A DNA stretch of 64,000 bases from VXNE01 sp965200505 (lineage in GTDB: Bacteria > Pseudomonadota > Gammaproteobacteria > Pseudomonadales > Azotimanducaceae), in contig OZ241343.1 of the NCBI GenBank assembly GCA_965200505.1, forward strand, positions 3,658,001-3,722,000, written 5' to 3'. Shown here in pieces: positions 26,930 through 36,139 of this stretch; positions within the stretch are counted from its first letter, which is position 1; each line of letters starts with the position of its first letter. A model generated the notes under the pieces. That model was not told the origin of the DNA and did no database searches. It was given only the letters and a program-made list of their open reading frames with translations. The position numbers and the translations under genes were made by a program.

Positions 26930-27745
26930 CTATGCGTCGGCGCCGCGTTTGGACGCGATGCCCACGATGGTGGGCGGCGAGCCCGCCGGCGGTTGGTGGA
27001 GGCATCCCGCACCGCGCTCGTCAGCCAGCGCCGACCACTGCCCGCCACGCCATCCGGCGAAGCGCTCCATGAAGCGCTTGCGCCCGTAGCGCATGGGAGC
27101 TTGGCCAACCTTAAGCACCGTGCGTCTGCCGGCCCAGCCACCACGCCGTTTGAGCACGGAGAAAGCGAGCCGGTCGCAGGTTTGGCTGCGTTCCATTTCA
27201 ACCAAGATGCGCAGTTCGGCCATCGATGGCTTGGCGGCCGCGGCCGCGGGGCGCAACAGCGTTCCCCAAGCACGGCCTTCCTGCGCAGCCAGTTGCAGAC
27301 GCCGCAGTGCGCTCACATTGAGGGATGGCTCGGCAAGCCACGCGAGGACGGCGCAGGCGGTACCGCTCTTGAGCGCCCGTTCCGCGGCCCACAACGCGTC
27401 GCGCCGGTTTTGCGGGCGCGTCAACAACACCTTGCCCAGCCGCACACCTGCCTCGATGAGCGCCGGCGCATAGGGCAGGAAGGGCGGCGCCACCCAAACG
27501 ATCCAACGCGCTTCGGCTTGGCTGAGCCGCGCCAACGCCGGCATCAAGAGACGCAATTCGCCGATGCCATGCGTCGTGCACAAGAGTTCCATGAGGCCGG
27601 CGACGGGCCAGCCGCCATCGTGCAGCGCATCGTCCAGCGCGGCGAACCCGGTGGCATGGCCAGAACAGGCCGGCTCGTTGGGCAGATGCCGCGCCCGCCA
27701 TAGCTGCGGATGGCTCGACAGCGCCATCGCCGGGGCGTCAACCAT
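26930..27745 (-). CDS. imuA: SOS mutagenesis protein ImuA (RecA-like)
   Basis: This 271-residue protein is related to RecA/SulA and is needed for DnaE2-dependent mutagenesis. It holds ATGFAALDDALHDGGWPVAGLMELL, the usual ImuA opening, and LRLLMPALARLSQAEARWIVWVAPPFLPYAPAL. The Walker A loop is degenerate (CTTHGIGELRL), as is normal for ImuA. Its C-terminus (about 200-271) is basic and variable. It is first in imuA-imuB-dnaE2, with a LexA box 35-50 bases upstream of its ATG. Confidence 0.9.
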   Translation of the reverse strand: MVDAPAMALSSHPQLWRARHLPNEPACSGHATGFAALDDALHDGGWPVAGLMELLCTTHGIGELRLLMPALARLSQAEARWIVWVAPPFLPYAPALIEAGVRLGKVLLTRPQNRRDALWAAERALKSGTACAVLAWLAEPSLNVSALRRLQLAAQEGRAWGTLLRPAAAAAKPSMAELRILVEMERSQTCDRLAFSVLKRRGGWAGRRTVLKVGQAPMRYGRKRFMERFAGWRGGQWSALADERGAGCLHQPPAGSPPTIVGIASKRGADA

Positions 27746-27779
27746 GAGAGGCCCTATTCCCGAAGGCCGATCAGTTTAA

Positions 27780-27795
27780 CTGTATAGAATTACAG
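27780..27795 (-). promoter_or_regulatory. LexA (SOS) operator of imuA-imuB-dnaE2
   Basis: CTGTATAGAATTACAG fits the gammaproteobacterial LexA box CTG-N10-CAG, with AT-rich centre. The flanks extend the symmetry (AACTGTA and TACAGTT). It lies 35 bases upstream of the imuA ATG at 27745, where a repressor would block transcription. This mirrors lexA-controlled imuAB-dnaE2 cassettes in other Proteobacteria. Confidence 0.88.
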
Positions 27796-27886
27796 TTTTC
27801 AAGTTGGCTTGCCGTTGTGTCGCCCGTACACCCCGCTCGCACAAGACCACCACAGGCGACGATGTGGTGGTTACGCCTTCACCCCG

Positions 27887-28978
27887 TCAACTTGGGGCGC
27901 TGTTGCCGGTTCTGCGTCCGGCGGCCTGGAGCCGTTCCAGCAATGCCTCGCCGGTGTCGCACTCCATCAGCCACTCGCCAGCCTTGTCCAGCCGGGAAAG
28001 GTCGGAGACGTCCGCCAGCAACGTCGTTAGCTGCCCCGCGACGCCGGCACCGAACCGGCGCTCTGCTTGTCGCCCGAGCAAGGCGACCCGCCCTTGCGCA
28101 AGGCCACGCTCCATGCCTTGCGCGAGACCCTGCTCCAAGCCCTCGGCGACCTTCGCCTTCACCCAGCGCTCCAACGTCAAGTCCATCATCGCCGTCATGT
28201 CGCCTCCTCGACGCTCCGCCAGCCGCCGCTCGAACTCCGCGAGCGGCGGCAGTTCCGCCGCCATGCCCTGGCGCGCGAGCACCGCCTCCACCCGCAGGTG
28301 CAGACCGCGCCGCAAACCCGCGGACCCGGCGCCGCCGTGGCGCCGGAACGCGGCCCACAGCAGCCCGCGCCACGCCTCCGCCGGCGCGTACTCCAACTCC
28401 GCCAGCGTCGCCAGCCGTCCGCCGGGCGCCAGCGAGCGGCCCTCGGCGTCCGGCCCCCGCGCCAGCACCGGCAAGTCCACCGTAGCATACATCTTCATTG
28501 GCGCTTGCCGGACGTCCCCGGTCAGCGGGCCGCGGTGCTCGGCGCCGGCCCGCCACGGCCGCTCGCCGTTGTGCACCACGATGGAGAGCATGGGCGGCAG
28601 GGCGCCCTCCCGCTCCAACGCGCCGGCCTCGCGCAGGTCGGACTCGACCAGGTGCAAGTACTCCCTCATGCGCCAAGCCATGTCCTGGTCTTGGTCCGAT
28701 TGGAACTCCAGCAGCACCAGGACGTACGGGCGGCGGCCGTCCTTGAGGGCGCCGTCCTTGAACTCGACGCGGCGGAGCTGGTCCTGCAGGCGGGTGCGGG
28801 TCGCCGCCGTGAGGTGTTCCTTGTCGAGGGAGGCGGCGGTTGCGAAGTCCAGCCTGGCCGCCAGTTCGGGGGCGACGAGATGCACCGTCTCCTCGAAGAG
28901 GCCCGGATCCAGGAAGAGCACCTTGTAGGGCGGGTCGCTGGGCCGCATCGGCTCGTTGCCAAGTGTCGTGGACGCCAA
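27887..28978 (-). CDS. Rpn-family PD-(D/E)XK nuclease-like protein, copy 1
   Basis: This 363-residue protein belongs to the Rpn/YhgA-like (Transposase_31) group. It holds the nuclease core strand YVLVLLEFQSDQDQDMAWRMREYL, with the E-x-Q variant of the active site, preceded by LRRVEFKDGAL. The C-terminal part (about 270-363) has VAEGLEQGLAQGMERGLAQGRV, a short Gln/Gly/Glu repeat seen in DUF4351-type tails, then FGAGVAGQLTTLLADVSDLSRLDKAGEWLMECDTGEALL. Rpn proteins are DNA endonucleases tied to recombination or defence. A related gene is at 61399. Starts at 28978 or 28948 are possible. Confidence 0.8.
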   Translation of the reverse strand: MASTTLGNEPMRPSDPPYKVLFLDPGLFEETVHLVAPELAARLDFATAASLDKEHLTAATRTRLQDQLRRVEFKDGALKDGRRPYVLVLLEFQSDQDQDMAWRMREYLHLVESDLREAGALEREGALPPMLSIVVHNGERPWRAGAEHRGPLTGDVRQAPMKMYATVDLPVLARGPDAEGRSLAPGGRLATLAELEYAPAEAWRGLLWAAFRRHGGAGSAGLRRGLHLRVEAVLARQGMAAELPPLAEFERRLAERRGGDMTAMMDLTLERWVKAKVAEGLEQGLAQGMERGLAQGRVALLGRQAERRFGAGVAGQLTTLLADVSDLSRLDKAGEWLMECDTGEALLERLQAAGRRTGNSAPS

Positions 28979-29107
28979 TGCGCCAACTGTGGCCCATCCG
29001 CGCCCCGAATTGGCGCTGGATCGGCACGGCGGGCGGATGTCGCGCGCAAATCAAAGCTCTCTCGCACAAAACGCCGGTGCGCCGAACCTTCGGCTGGACG
29101 CGGGGTG

Positions 29108-29158
29108 CCTAGGGAACGCGGGCGTCTTGCCCGCATCTCGTGATGGAGATTCCCTAGG
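29108..29158. repeat. Cloverleaf-like inverted repeat at the ugd 3' end
   Basis: Outer arms CCTAGGGAA (29108-29116) and TTCCCTAGG (29150-29158) enclose two perfect hairpins back to back. The first is GCGGGC / GCCCGC around GTCTT (29118-29134); the second is ATCTC / GAGAT around GTGATG (29135-29150). The right arm supplies the ugd stop codon (CTA at 29154-29156 on this strand). The design looks like a dispersed REP/MITE-type element and may also end ugd transcription. No second copy was noticed in the window. Confidence 0.75.
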
Positions 29159-30497
29159 TTCGCGCCGGATGGCCCACTGCTCGCCCCACGGCGAAGTGAT
29201 GCAGCCCCAAATCACGCAACATCGCGGGGTCATATAGGTTGCGTCCGTCAAAGATCACCGGCTGCTTGAGCGCCGCCTTGATGTGCTCGAAGTCCGGTGC
29301 GTGGAACTCGTTCCACTCGGTGGTCACGACCAATGCGTCCGCACCTTCCAAGGCGGCCTCACGGGTCGCGCACAGCGTGAAGTCCTCGCGTTCCCCATAG
29401 ATGCGGCGGGCTTCCCCCATTGCCGCGGGGTCGTACGCGCGCACCGCGGCGCCGGCCGCCCAGAGGCGCTCCATCAAGATGCGCCCCGGCGCTTCGCGCA
29501 TGTCGTCGGTGTTGGGCTTGAAGGCGAGGCCCCAGAAGGCGAACACGCGCCCGGCGAGGTCATCGTCGAAGTGGTGGCGGATCTTGTCGAACAAGCGGGT
29601 CTTCTGACGTTCGTTGACGGCGTCCACACTGCGCGTGATGGCGGCGTCGAAGTCCGCATCCCGCGCCGTGCGGATGAGTGCCCGCACATCCTTCGGGAAG
29701 CAGGAGCCGCCGAAACCGATGCCGGCATAGATGAAACTCGTGCCGATGCGCGGGTCCGCGCCGATGCCGCGGCGCACTGCCTCGATGTCGGCGCCCAGGC
29801 GCTCGGCCAAGTTGGCCAGTTCGTTCATCAGGCTGATGCGCGTCGCCAGCATCACGTTGGCGGCGTACTTGGTGAGTTCCGCCGAGCGCGTGTCCATGCG
29901 CGTGATCTTGTCGTGATTGCGGTTGAAGGGAGCGTAGAGCCGTTCGAGGCGTCGCGCCGCCGCCTCGCTTTCGCTGCCGATGATGATGCGGTCCGGTTTC
30001 ATGAAGTCCGCCACGGCCGCGCCTTCCTTCAAGAACTCCGGGTTCGAGACCACGTCGAAGGCGAGCGCCGCGCCCCGTTCGGCAAGGGTCTCGCCCACCC
30101 GTGCGCGCACCTCGTCGGCGGTGCCGACGGGAACCGTGGATTTGCCGACGATGAGCTTGGGTTCGCGCATGTGCCGGCCGATGGCATCGGCCACTTGCAG
30201 CACATGGCTCAAGTCGGCGCCGCCATCACCGGCCGGCGGCGTGCCCACGGCGATGAAGAGCACCTCGCCATGCGTGACCGCGCTGGCCGCATCGGTGGTG
30301 AACCTGAGACGTCCTGCCCGGCGGTTGGCGGCCACCAGCGCCTGCAGCCCAGGTTCGTGGATGGGCACGATGTCATGGTTCAGGCCGTCGATGCGCGTCG
30401 CATCGACATCGACGCACACCACATCGTTGCCCCGGTCCGCGAAACAGGCGCCGCTGACCAGCCCCACATAGCCGGCGCCAAACACCGTGAGGTTCAT
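29154..30497 (-). CDS. ugd: UDP-glucose 6-dehydrogenase
   Basis: This 447-residue enzyme oxidises UDP-glucose to UDP-glucuronate with two NAD+ for polysaccharide synthesis. The NAD site is MNLTVFGAGYVGLVSGACFADRG. The catalytic cysteine is in GIGFGGSCFPKDVRAL. Other family segments are NPEFLKEGAAVADFMKPDRIIIG, ELTKYAANVMLATRISLMNELA and FWGLAFKPNTDDMREAP. The ATG at 30497 gives standard length. A cloverleaf repeat overlaps its stop codon, so the last residues may have been altered by that insertion. It diverges from gor, with 107 bases between the two starts. Confidence 0.96.
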   Translation of the reverse strand: MNLTVFGAGYVGLVSGACFADRGNDVVCVDVDATRIDGLNHDIVPIHEPGLQALVAANRRAGRLRFTTDAASAVTHGEVLFIAVGTPPAGDGGADLSHVLQVADAIGRHMREPKLIVGKSTVPVGTADEVRARVGETLAERGAALAFDVVSNPEFLKEGAAVADFMKPDRIIIGSESEAAARRLERLYAPFNRNHDKITRMDTRSAELTKYAANVMLATRISLMNELANLAERLGADIEAVRRGIGADPRIGTSFIYAGIGFGGSCFPKDVRALIRTARDADFDAAITRSVDAVNERQKTRLFDKIRHHFDDDLAGRVFAFWGLAFKPNTDDMREAPGRILMERLWAAGAAVRAYDPAAMGEARRIYGEREDFTLCATREAALEGADALVVTTEWNEFHAPDFEHIKAALKQPVIFDGRNLYDPAMLRDLGLHHFAVGRAVGHPART

Positions 30498-30604
30498 GCG
30501 GATTCCCGGGAAACGACGGCACGCCGCGGCGCCAGACGGAAACGAAGGTTCGCGGTTCAGGGCGCCTTTTGCAATACTTGCCGCCACTGTCCCGATTCCA
30601 CGCC

Positions 30605-31954
30605 ATGAAGTTCGACTACGACCTGTTTGTCATCGGCGCCGGCTCCGGTGGCGTCCGCGCGGCGCGGATGTCCGCGGCGTTGGGCGCGCGGGTCGCGGTG
30701 GCCGAGGAGCGCCATCTCGGCGGCACCTGCGTCAACGTCGGGTGCGTGCCAAAGAAGCTCTTCGTATATGGCTCGCACTTCGCCGAGGATTTCGAGGACA
30801 GCGCCGCTTACGGCTGGACGCCACCGCCGGCCAACTTCCACTGGCCGACTTTGCGCGACAACAAAACCCGCGAGATCGAGCGCTTGAACGGCGTCTATCG
30901 CAACCTGCTCGAAGGTGCCGGGGTCACCATCATGGAAGCCCGGGCGACGCTTGTAGGCCCCCACGCCATCGCCGTGGACGGCGCCAAGGTCACGGCCGCC
31001 AACGTGCTGGTCGCAACCGGCAGTTGGCCCAGCATGCCGGCCATGCCGGGGGCGGAACATTGCATCACCTCGAATGAGGCGTTTTACTTGGATGCCTTCC
31101 CAGAGCGTGTCGTCATCGTTGGCGGTGGCTATGTGGCGGTGGAGTTCGCCGGCATCTTCCGGGGCCTCGGCGCAGAGGCCACGCTGCTCTATCGCGGCCC
31201 CTTGTTCCTGCGCGGTTTCGACGCCGGCATTCGCCAATTCGTCGCCGAGGAAATGCGGCGCAAGGGCGTGGATCTGCGCTTTGATGCCCAAGTGAAGCAG
31301 GTGGAGCGCTGCGGTTCAGGGCTGGTCGTCCACACCCAGGCCGGGGAGGCCATCGAAGCCGACCTGGTGATGCAGGCCACGGGCCGGGCCCCCAACACCG
31401 CGGGGCTCGGCCTTGAGTGCGCGGGTGTGCGGACCGACGCCCAAGGGGCGGTGCCAGTGGATGGCGGCTATCACAGCAATGTCCCGCACATCCTCGCCAT
31501 CGGCGACGTCATCGGCGGCGCCCAACTCACGCCGGTGGCCATCGCGGAAGGCATGTGCGTCGCGCACAACTTGTTCGGCGGGGAAAGCCGCACGGTGGAT
31601 TACGAAGGCGTGCCCACCGCGGTGTTCTGTCAACCCAACATCGGCACCGTCGGGCCCACGGAAGACGCGGCGCGAGAGCGGTACCCGGCGCTCAAGGTGT
31701 TCGAGTCTGCCTTTCGGCCCATGAAGCACACCCTGACTGGACGCGAGGAACGCACCTTGATGAAGCTATTGGTGGATGGCGACAGCGACCGCGTGTTGGC
31801 GGCGCACATGGTTGGCCCGGAGGCCGGCGAAATCGTGCAGGGGCTCGCGGTTGCCATCAACGCCGGCGCCACCAAGGCCCAATTCGACCGCACCATCGGC
31901 ATCCATCCCACCGCCGCCGAAGAGTTCGTCACCATGCGCGAGGCGGCCCGATGA
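30605..31954 (+). CDS. gor: Glutathione-disulfide reductase
   Basis: This 449-residue pyridine nucleotide-disulfide oxidoreductase keeps glutathione reduced with NADPH. FAD motif VIGAGSGGVRAARM, redox pair GGTCVNVGCVPKK (Cys42, Cys47), NADPH motif VVIVGGGYVAVEFAGIF and the second FAD motif ILAIGDVIGGAQLTPVA are present. The C-terminal dimerisation end holds the catalytic HPTAAEEFVTM. The ATG at 30605 gives normal length. Its stop overlaps the following phosphatase ATG (ATGA at 31951-31954), so the two are probably cotranscribed. Confidence 0.95.
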   Translation: MKFDYDLFVIGAGSGGVRAARMSAALGARVAVAEERHLGGTCVNVGCVPKKLFVYGSHFAEDFEDSAAYGWTPPPANFHWPTLRDNKTREIERLNGVYRNLLEGAGVTIMEARATLVGPHAIAVDGAKVTAANVLVATGSWPSMPAMPGAEHCITSNEAFYLDAFPERVVIVGGGYVAVEFAGIFRGLGAEATLLYRGPLFLRGFDAGIRQFVAEEMRRKGVDLRFDAQVKQVERCGSGLVVHTQAGEAIEADLVMQATGRAPNTAGLGLECAGVRTDAQGAVPVDGGYHSNVPHILAIGDVIGGAQLTPVAIAEGMCVAHNLFGGESRTVDYEGVPTAVFCQPNIGTVGPTEDAARERYPALKVFESAFRPMKHTLTGREERTLMKLLVDGDSDRVLAAHMVGPEAGEIVQGLAVAINAGATKAQFDRTIGIHPTAAEEFVTMREAAR

Positions 31955-33522
31955 GGCAGGGCAGGGCGGTTCCCGTGTTCGCCGCGGTGGGCCGCCCGGC
32001 TCGGCGCGGCAACAGCGCATTGCGGGCGCTGGCCCTCTGCGGTTGCGTCTTGAGTGCGCCGGCTGGTGCCGAGCCACGCAACGCCATCTTGTTCATCGGC
32101 GATGGCATGGGCGTCTCCACCGTCACCGCGGCGCGCATATTCGCGGGCCAGCAGCGCGGCGAACCTGGGGAGGAGAACTACCTCTCCTTCGAGCACTTCC
32201 CCAACGTCGCGCTGGTGAAGACTTACAACACCGACCAGCAGGTGCCCGATTCCGCCGGCACCATGTCTGCCATCGTCACCGGCTTGAAGACCCGTGCCGG
32301 GGTGCTGAGCGTGGGCCCCTCCCTCGCGCGTGGCGATTGCGAGAACACCGCGGCCGAGTCTGTGCCCACGCTCTTGGAGGAAGCGGAGGCCGCCGGGCTC
32401 GCCACCGGCATCGTCACCACCACGCGGTTCACGCATGCGACGCCGGCCGCCGCGTATGCGCATGCGCCTGATCGCAATTGGGAGGCGGATGCGATGGTGC
32501 CCGAAGCGCACCGGGAGCGTTGCAAGGACATCGCCCTTCAGTTCGTCGAGTTCGCACACGGCGACGGGGTGGACGTGGCATTGGGTGGGGGACGCGGCAT
32601 GTTCCAGCCCCGCGGCACGGCAGACCCGGAGGCCGCGGACGAGGGCGGCGCCCGAACCGATGGACGCCACCTCGTCGGCGAGTGGCTCGCGGCGCGGCCC
32701 GGCCGGCAATACGTCTGGAACGATGAGCAGTTTCGTGCCGTCGCGCCGGATGGCCAACTGCTTGGTTTGTTCGAACATTCCCACATGCGGTTCGAGGTGG
32801 ACCGCGGCCAGGACGTGGCTGGCGAACCATCGTTGGCGGCGATGACGCAGGCGGCCATCGCGCGCTTGGCGCCGGCGCCGCGGGGTTATTTCCTGATCGT
32901 GGAGGGCGGCCGCATCGACCATGCGCACCACGCCACGAACGCCTACCGGGCCTTGGAGGACACCCTCGCGTTCGCCGACGCCGTGCAAGTCGCCATCGAG
33001 ATGACGGACGCCGCCGACACGCTGCTCTTGGTGACCGCGGACCACAGCCACACCCTCACCATCAGCGGCTACTCGAAACGCGGCAATGCCATTCTGGGAT
33101 TCGCGGAGGGCCAAGACGCCGTGCAACGAGACATGCTAGGCCGACGCTACACCACATTGAGCTATGCCAATGGGCCGGGCTTTCGGGAGGAGGGCCTGCT
33201 CGGTTCCCTGTGGTCGGGCGTCACCAACGCCATCGGAGCGGGCGATGGCAGCGCCGCCACCATTGACGAGCCCTTGGCGCGCGACTACCGGCAGGCCGCG
33301 ACATGGCCGCTTCTCAGCGAGACCCACAGCGGGGAAGATGTGGCCGCCTATGCCCGCGGCCCAAACGCCGATGAGGTGCGCGGGGTGATGGATCAAAACG
33401 AACTCCACGGCGTGTTGCGAGGTGCGCTGTTCGGCCTTGGGGCGTCCATTGGCGCCGATGCCGCGGACGCCGGCGCCGATGATGCTATAGTGCCGCCCGC
33501 CGCGGCTAAGCATGGGAACTGA
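31951..33522 (+). CDS. Alkaline phosphatase (PhoA family)
   Basis: This 523-residue secreted phosphomonoesterase has a hydrophobic N-terminus (about 21-40, ALRALALCGCVLSAPAGA) acting as signal peptide, possibly lipoprotein type because of LALC. The metal site starts ILFIGDGMGVSTVTAARI. The nucleophile is Ser101 in VPDSAGTMSAIVTGLK. IEGGRIDHAHH-type metal ligands (here VEGGRIDHAHHATNA) and LLLVTADHSHT follow. It releases phosphate from organic esters in the periplasm. Translation is coupled to gor through ATGA. A TAT/Sec choice cannot be settled; only single basic residues precede the hydrophobic core. Confidence 0.93.
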   Translation: MRQGRAVPVFAAVGRPARRGNSALRALALCGCVLSAPAGAEPRNAILFIGDGMGVSTVTAARIFAGQQRGEPGEENYLSFEHFPNVALVKTYNTDQQVPDSAGTMSAIVTGLKTRAGVLSVGPSLARGDCENTAAESVPTLLEEAEAAGLATGIVTTTRFTHATPAAAYAHAPDRNWEADAMVPEAHRERCKDIALQFVEFAHGDGVDVALGGGRGMFQPRGTADPEAADEGGARTDGRHLVGEWLAARPGRQYVWNDEQFRAVAPDGQLLGLFEHSHMRFEVDRGQDVAGEPSLAAMTQAAIARLAPAPRGYFLIVEGGRIDHAHHATNAYRALEDTLAFADAVQVAIEMTDAADTLLLVTADHSHTLTISGYSKRGNAILGFAEGQDAVQRDMLGRRYTTLSYANGPGFREEGLLGSLWSGVTNAIGAGDGSAATIDEPLARDYRQAATWPLLSETHSGEDVAAYARGPNADEVRGVMDQNELHGVLRGALFGLGASIGADAADAGADDAIVPPAAAKHGN

Positions 33523-33523
33523 A

Positions 33524-34093
33524 ATGGCGCTCAGGGTCACCTTCGACTTGGAAGAGCGAGACCTCGACTACTTCCGCACCGTCATCAAGCGGGCGCAGGA
33601 GAAGAGCGCCCAACGTGCCGGGGCGCCGGAAACGGACGAGGACGTCTGCGCGCGCGCCGAGCGCGTGGTGCAAACGGTGCGCGACAGCGCGGCGCCCAGC
33701 TTCGTCATCCAGCGCATCGAGCGTGTGGCGAGCCTCATCGACATGCTCGGCGACGCCGAGTGGGCGTTGCCGGCGCCGGAGCGGCGCAACGTGCTTTCCG
33801 CCTTGACTTACTTCGCGGACCCGGAGGACATCATCCCGGATTCGGTGCCTGTCTTGGGCTACATCGACGACGCCATCATGATCGAGCTCATCGTCAAGGA
33901 CTTGAAGCCCGAAATCGACGCCTTTGAGGACTTCCGGCGGTACCGACGCGAGGAGGCGTCACGCAACCGCAGGCCGAACGTCACCCGCGCGGAGTGGCTC
34001 GAGGCCAAGCGGCGCGAGTTGCATCAGCGCATGAGAAGGCGGCACCGGTCGCGCTCGTCGTCGCGTGGCGGAACGCGGGTGAAGCTGTTCTAA
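33524..34093 (+). CDS. YkvA/DUF1232 domain protein
   Basis: This 189-residue protein carries the DUF1232 signature in ALTYFADPEDIIPDSVPVLGYIDDAIMI (about 105-133). The N-terminus is charged, and the C-terminus (about 150-189) is strongly basic (RRRHRSRSSSRGGTR), suggesting nucleic-acid or membrane-lipid contact. Function is unknown. I place the start at ATG 33524, which has GGGA 6 bases upstream and lies 1 base after the phosphatase stop; an ATG at 33512 would overlap. It converges on sppA with a CGGGC-gctc-GCCCG hairpin between. Confidence 0.82.
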   Translation: MALRVTFDLEERDLDYFRTVIKRAQEKSAQRAGAPETDEDVCARAERVVQTVRDSAAPSFVIQRIERVASLIDMLGDAEWALPAPERRNVLSALTYFADPEDIIPDSVPVLGYIDDAIMIELIVKDLKPEIDAFEDFRRYRREEASRNRRPNVTRAEWLEAKRRELHQRMRRRHRSRSSSRGGTRVKLF

Positions 34094-34129
34094 ACGCGCC
34101 TTCGGTTCGGGCCTCGGGCGCTCGCCCGC

Positions 34130-35932
34130 CTAGAACTCTGGGCAGACTTCGCAGATGGCGTAAACGTTTCTTGGGTCGGAAAGCGCCGAGAACGCCGCCA
34201 CATCCGAGATCACCTGCGTCAGTTGGGGCAGCCGCGGCGCCACCGCCGAGCCCATGCGATCCGCGAGCGAGAGCAGCAGCTCGTCCTGCGGGGATAGCTC
34301 CGTCTCGAACACCTTCACTTCGTATTTCTCGAGTTCCGCGAGGCGGGCCGCCGCCACGATGGCCGCGCCGCGGTCGCCCAAGCCATCGATCAAACCGCGT
34401 TCAAGGGCTTGCCGCCCAGTCCAGATGCGGCCTTGGGCGAGGGCGTCCACCCGTTCCACGGGCAGATCCCGCCCGCGCGCGACCAAGTTCACGAAGCGCC
34501 GATACACAAAGTCCAAGTTGGACTGTATGACGTTGCTGAAGCGCTCCGAGAGGGGGCGGCCCATGTCGTAATCGCCGGCCGCGGCGTCCGTGTCCACGCC
34601 ATCGGTCGCCACGCCGAACTCCGCCAAGGCGTCTTCCAGCGTCACCGTCAGGCCAATGACGCCTATCGACCCGGTGATGGTGGTGGGGGAGGCCCAGATT
34701 TCATCCGCGGTGGCCGAGATCCAATAGCCGCCGGAAGCGGCGACGCCGCCCATGGACGCCACCACGGGCTTGCCGGCCGTTTGCGCCAGTTCCAGCTCTT
34801 CGCGCACTTGCTCCGAGGCGAAGGCGCTGCCGCCGGGGGAGTGGACGCGCAGCACGATGGCTTTCACATCGTCGTCGCGCCGAGCCTTGCGGATCAGCGC
34901 ACTGGTGGATTCGCCGCCGATGCGGCCACGCGGCTGCTTGCCCATGAGGATCTCGCCCTCCGCGACGACCACGGCGATGAGGTCCCCGGATGGGGCGGGG
35001 ATCGGGCTGGATTTCAGGTAATCCGTCAAAGTGGTGCTGAGGTAGCTGCCCATGCCATCGGACCCCACTTGATCGACGAGGCGTTCCTTGAGCGCATCGG
35101 TGGTGATGAGCTCATCGACGAGGCCGTGTTCCAGCGCGGCGCGCGCCGTGTCTCCGGCCGCGGCGGTCAACAGTTCGTCATAGTCCCGCGCATAGCGGTT
35201 GATGGCCTCGGGCGACAGACCGCGGTTGGCGGCCACGCCGGCCACGAACTCATCCCACAAGCCATCCGCCACGAATTGGCTCGCCTCGCGCGCGGCCGGG
35301 GACATGTCTGAGCGCGCGTACGATTCCGCCGCGGATTTGTACTCGCCCATTTGGAACACATGCACGTTGACCTTCAGCTTCTCCAGCAACCCGCCGTAGT
35401 AGGTTCGGTACATGGGGAAGCCGCTGAACGCGATGGTGCCAAACGGATGCAGGTAGATCTCGTCGGCGAAGCTCGCCAAATGGTATTGGCCTTGGCCGAA
35501 GTTCTCGGCGAAGGCCACCACAGTCTTGCCGGCCGAGCGGAAATCTTGGATGGCAGCGCCGATGGCTTCAACGTTGGCAAAGGTGCCCGAGGTGAGCTTC
35601 GAGAGGTTCATGGCAAGGGTTTCGATGCGCTCATCCTGAGCCGCGCGCTCGAGGGCCCGGACGGCATCCACCGCGGTCACGCTCTCCTCGGCAGAAAGGC
35701 CGGAGAATGGCGAGAACGCCGGCCGCGAGCGTTGCTCGGTGATGTGCTCGGGTGTGAAGGCGAGGGCCGAGCCGTCTGTGATGCCGCGCTGTTCGGAGCC
35801 AAGCATGAGCGCCGGCACCACGAGCAGCAGCAACACCAGGAGCACGAGGATGTTGCCCAGCGCCACGCGCATGAAGGCAAAGGCGCGCGCAATGGCCGCG
35901 AAGAATCCCCGGACGTTTTGCTGAAAGGACAT
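34130..35932 (-). CDS. sppA: Signal peptide peptidase SppA (long type)
   Basis: This 600-residue inner-membrane serine protease degrades leftover signal peptides. One membrane anchor is at about 26-45 (NILVLLVLLLLVVPALML). The two tandem S49 domains carry the catalytic dyad across them: Lys199 in QMGEYKSAAESY and Ser400 in GGVAASGGYWISA. TGSIGVIG and RIWTGRQALERGLIDGLG are further family marks. The ATG at 35932 fits the family length; upstream sequence in frame is unrelated. It diverges from murF. Confidence 0.95.
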   Translation of the reverse strand: MSFQQNVRGFFAAIARAFAFMRVALGNILVLLVLLLLVVPALMLGSEQRGITDGSALAFTPEHITEQRSRPAFSPFSGLSAEESVTAVDAVRALERAAQDERIETLAMNLSKLTSGTFANVEAIGAAIQDFRSAGKTVVAFAENFGQGQYHLASFADEIYLHPFGTIAFSGFPMYRTYYGGLLEKLKVNVHVFQMGEYKSAAESYARSDMSPAAREASQFVADGLWDEFVAGVAANRGLSPEAINRYARDYDELLTAAAGDTARAALEHGLVDELITTDALKERLVDQVGSDGMGSYLSTTLTDYLKSSPIPAPSGDLIAVVVAEGEILMGKQPRGRIGGESTSALIRKARRDDDVKAIVLRVHSPGGSAFASEQVREELELAQTAGKPVVASMGGVAASGGYWISATADEIWASPTTITGSIGVIGLTVTLEDALAEFGVATDGVDTDAAAGDYDMGRPLSERFSNVIQSNLDFVYRRFVNLVARGRDLPVERVDALAQGRIWTGRQALERGLIDGLGDRGAAIVAAARLAELEKYEVKVFETELSPQDELLLSLADRMGSAVAPRLPQLTQVISDVAAFSALSDPRNVYAICEVCPEF

Positions 35933-36139
35933 GCAAGCACCAGCGCTCTTGGAAGACGCGCCATTGTCCGCCCACCACCTTGGGTGGTCAAACGCCGGCG
36001 CCGCGGCCGGCCAAGGGCGCACGGTGCGACACGGTGTTTTCCGACAGCGGCCCGGCGCGTCCCCGGGGGTACGCTCGTGCCGCGCCGTCGGCGAACCGGA
36101 ACCGCAAGGCCACGTTCAGCGTCGCGCTAACATTCGCGC

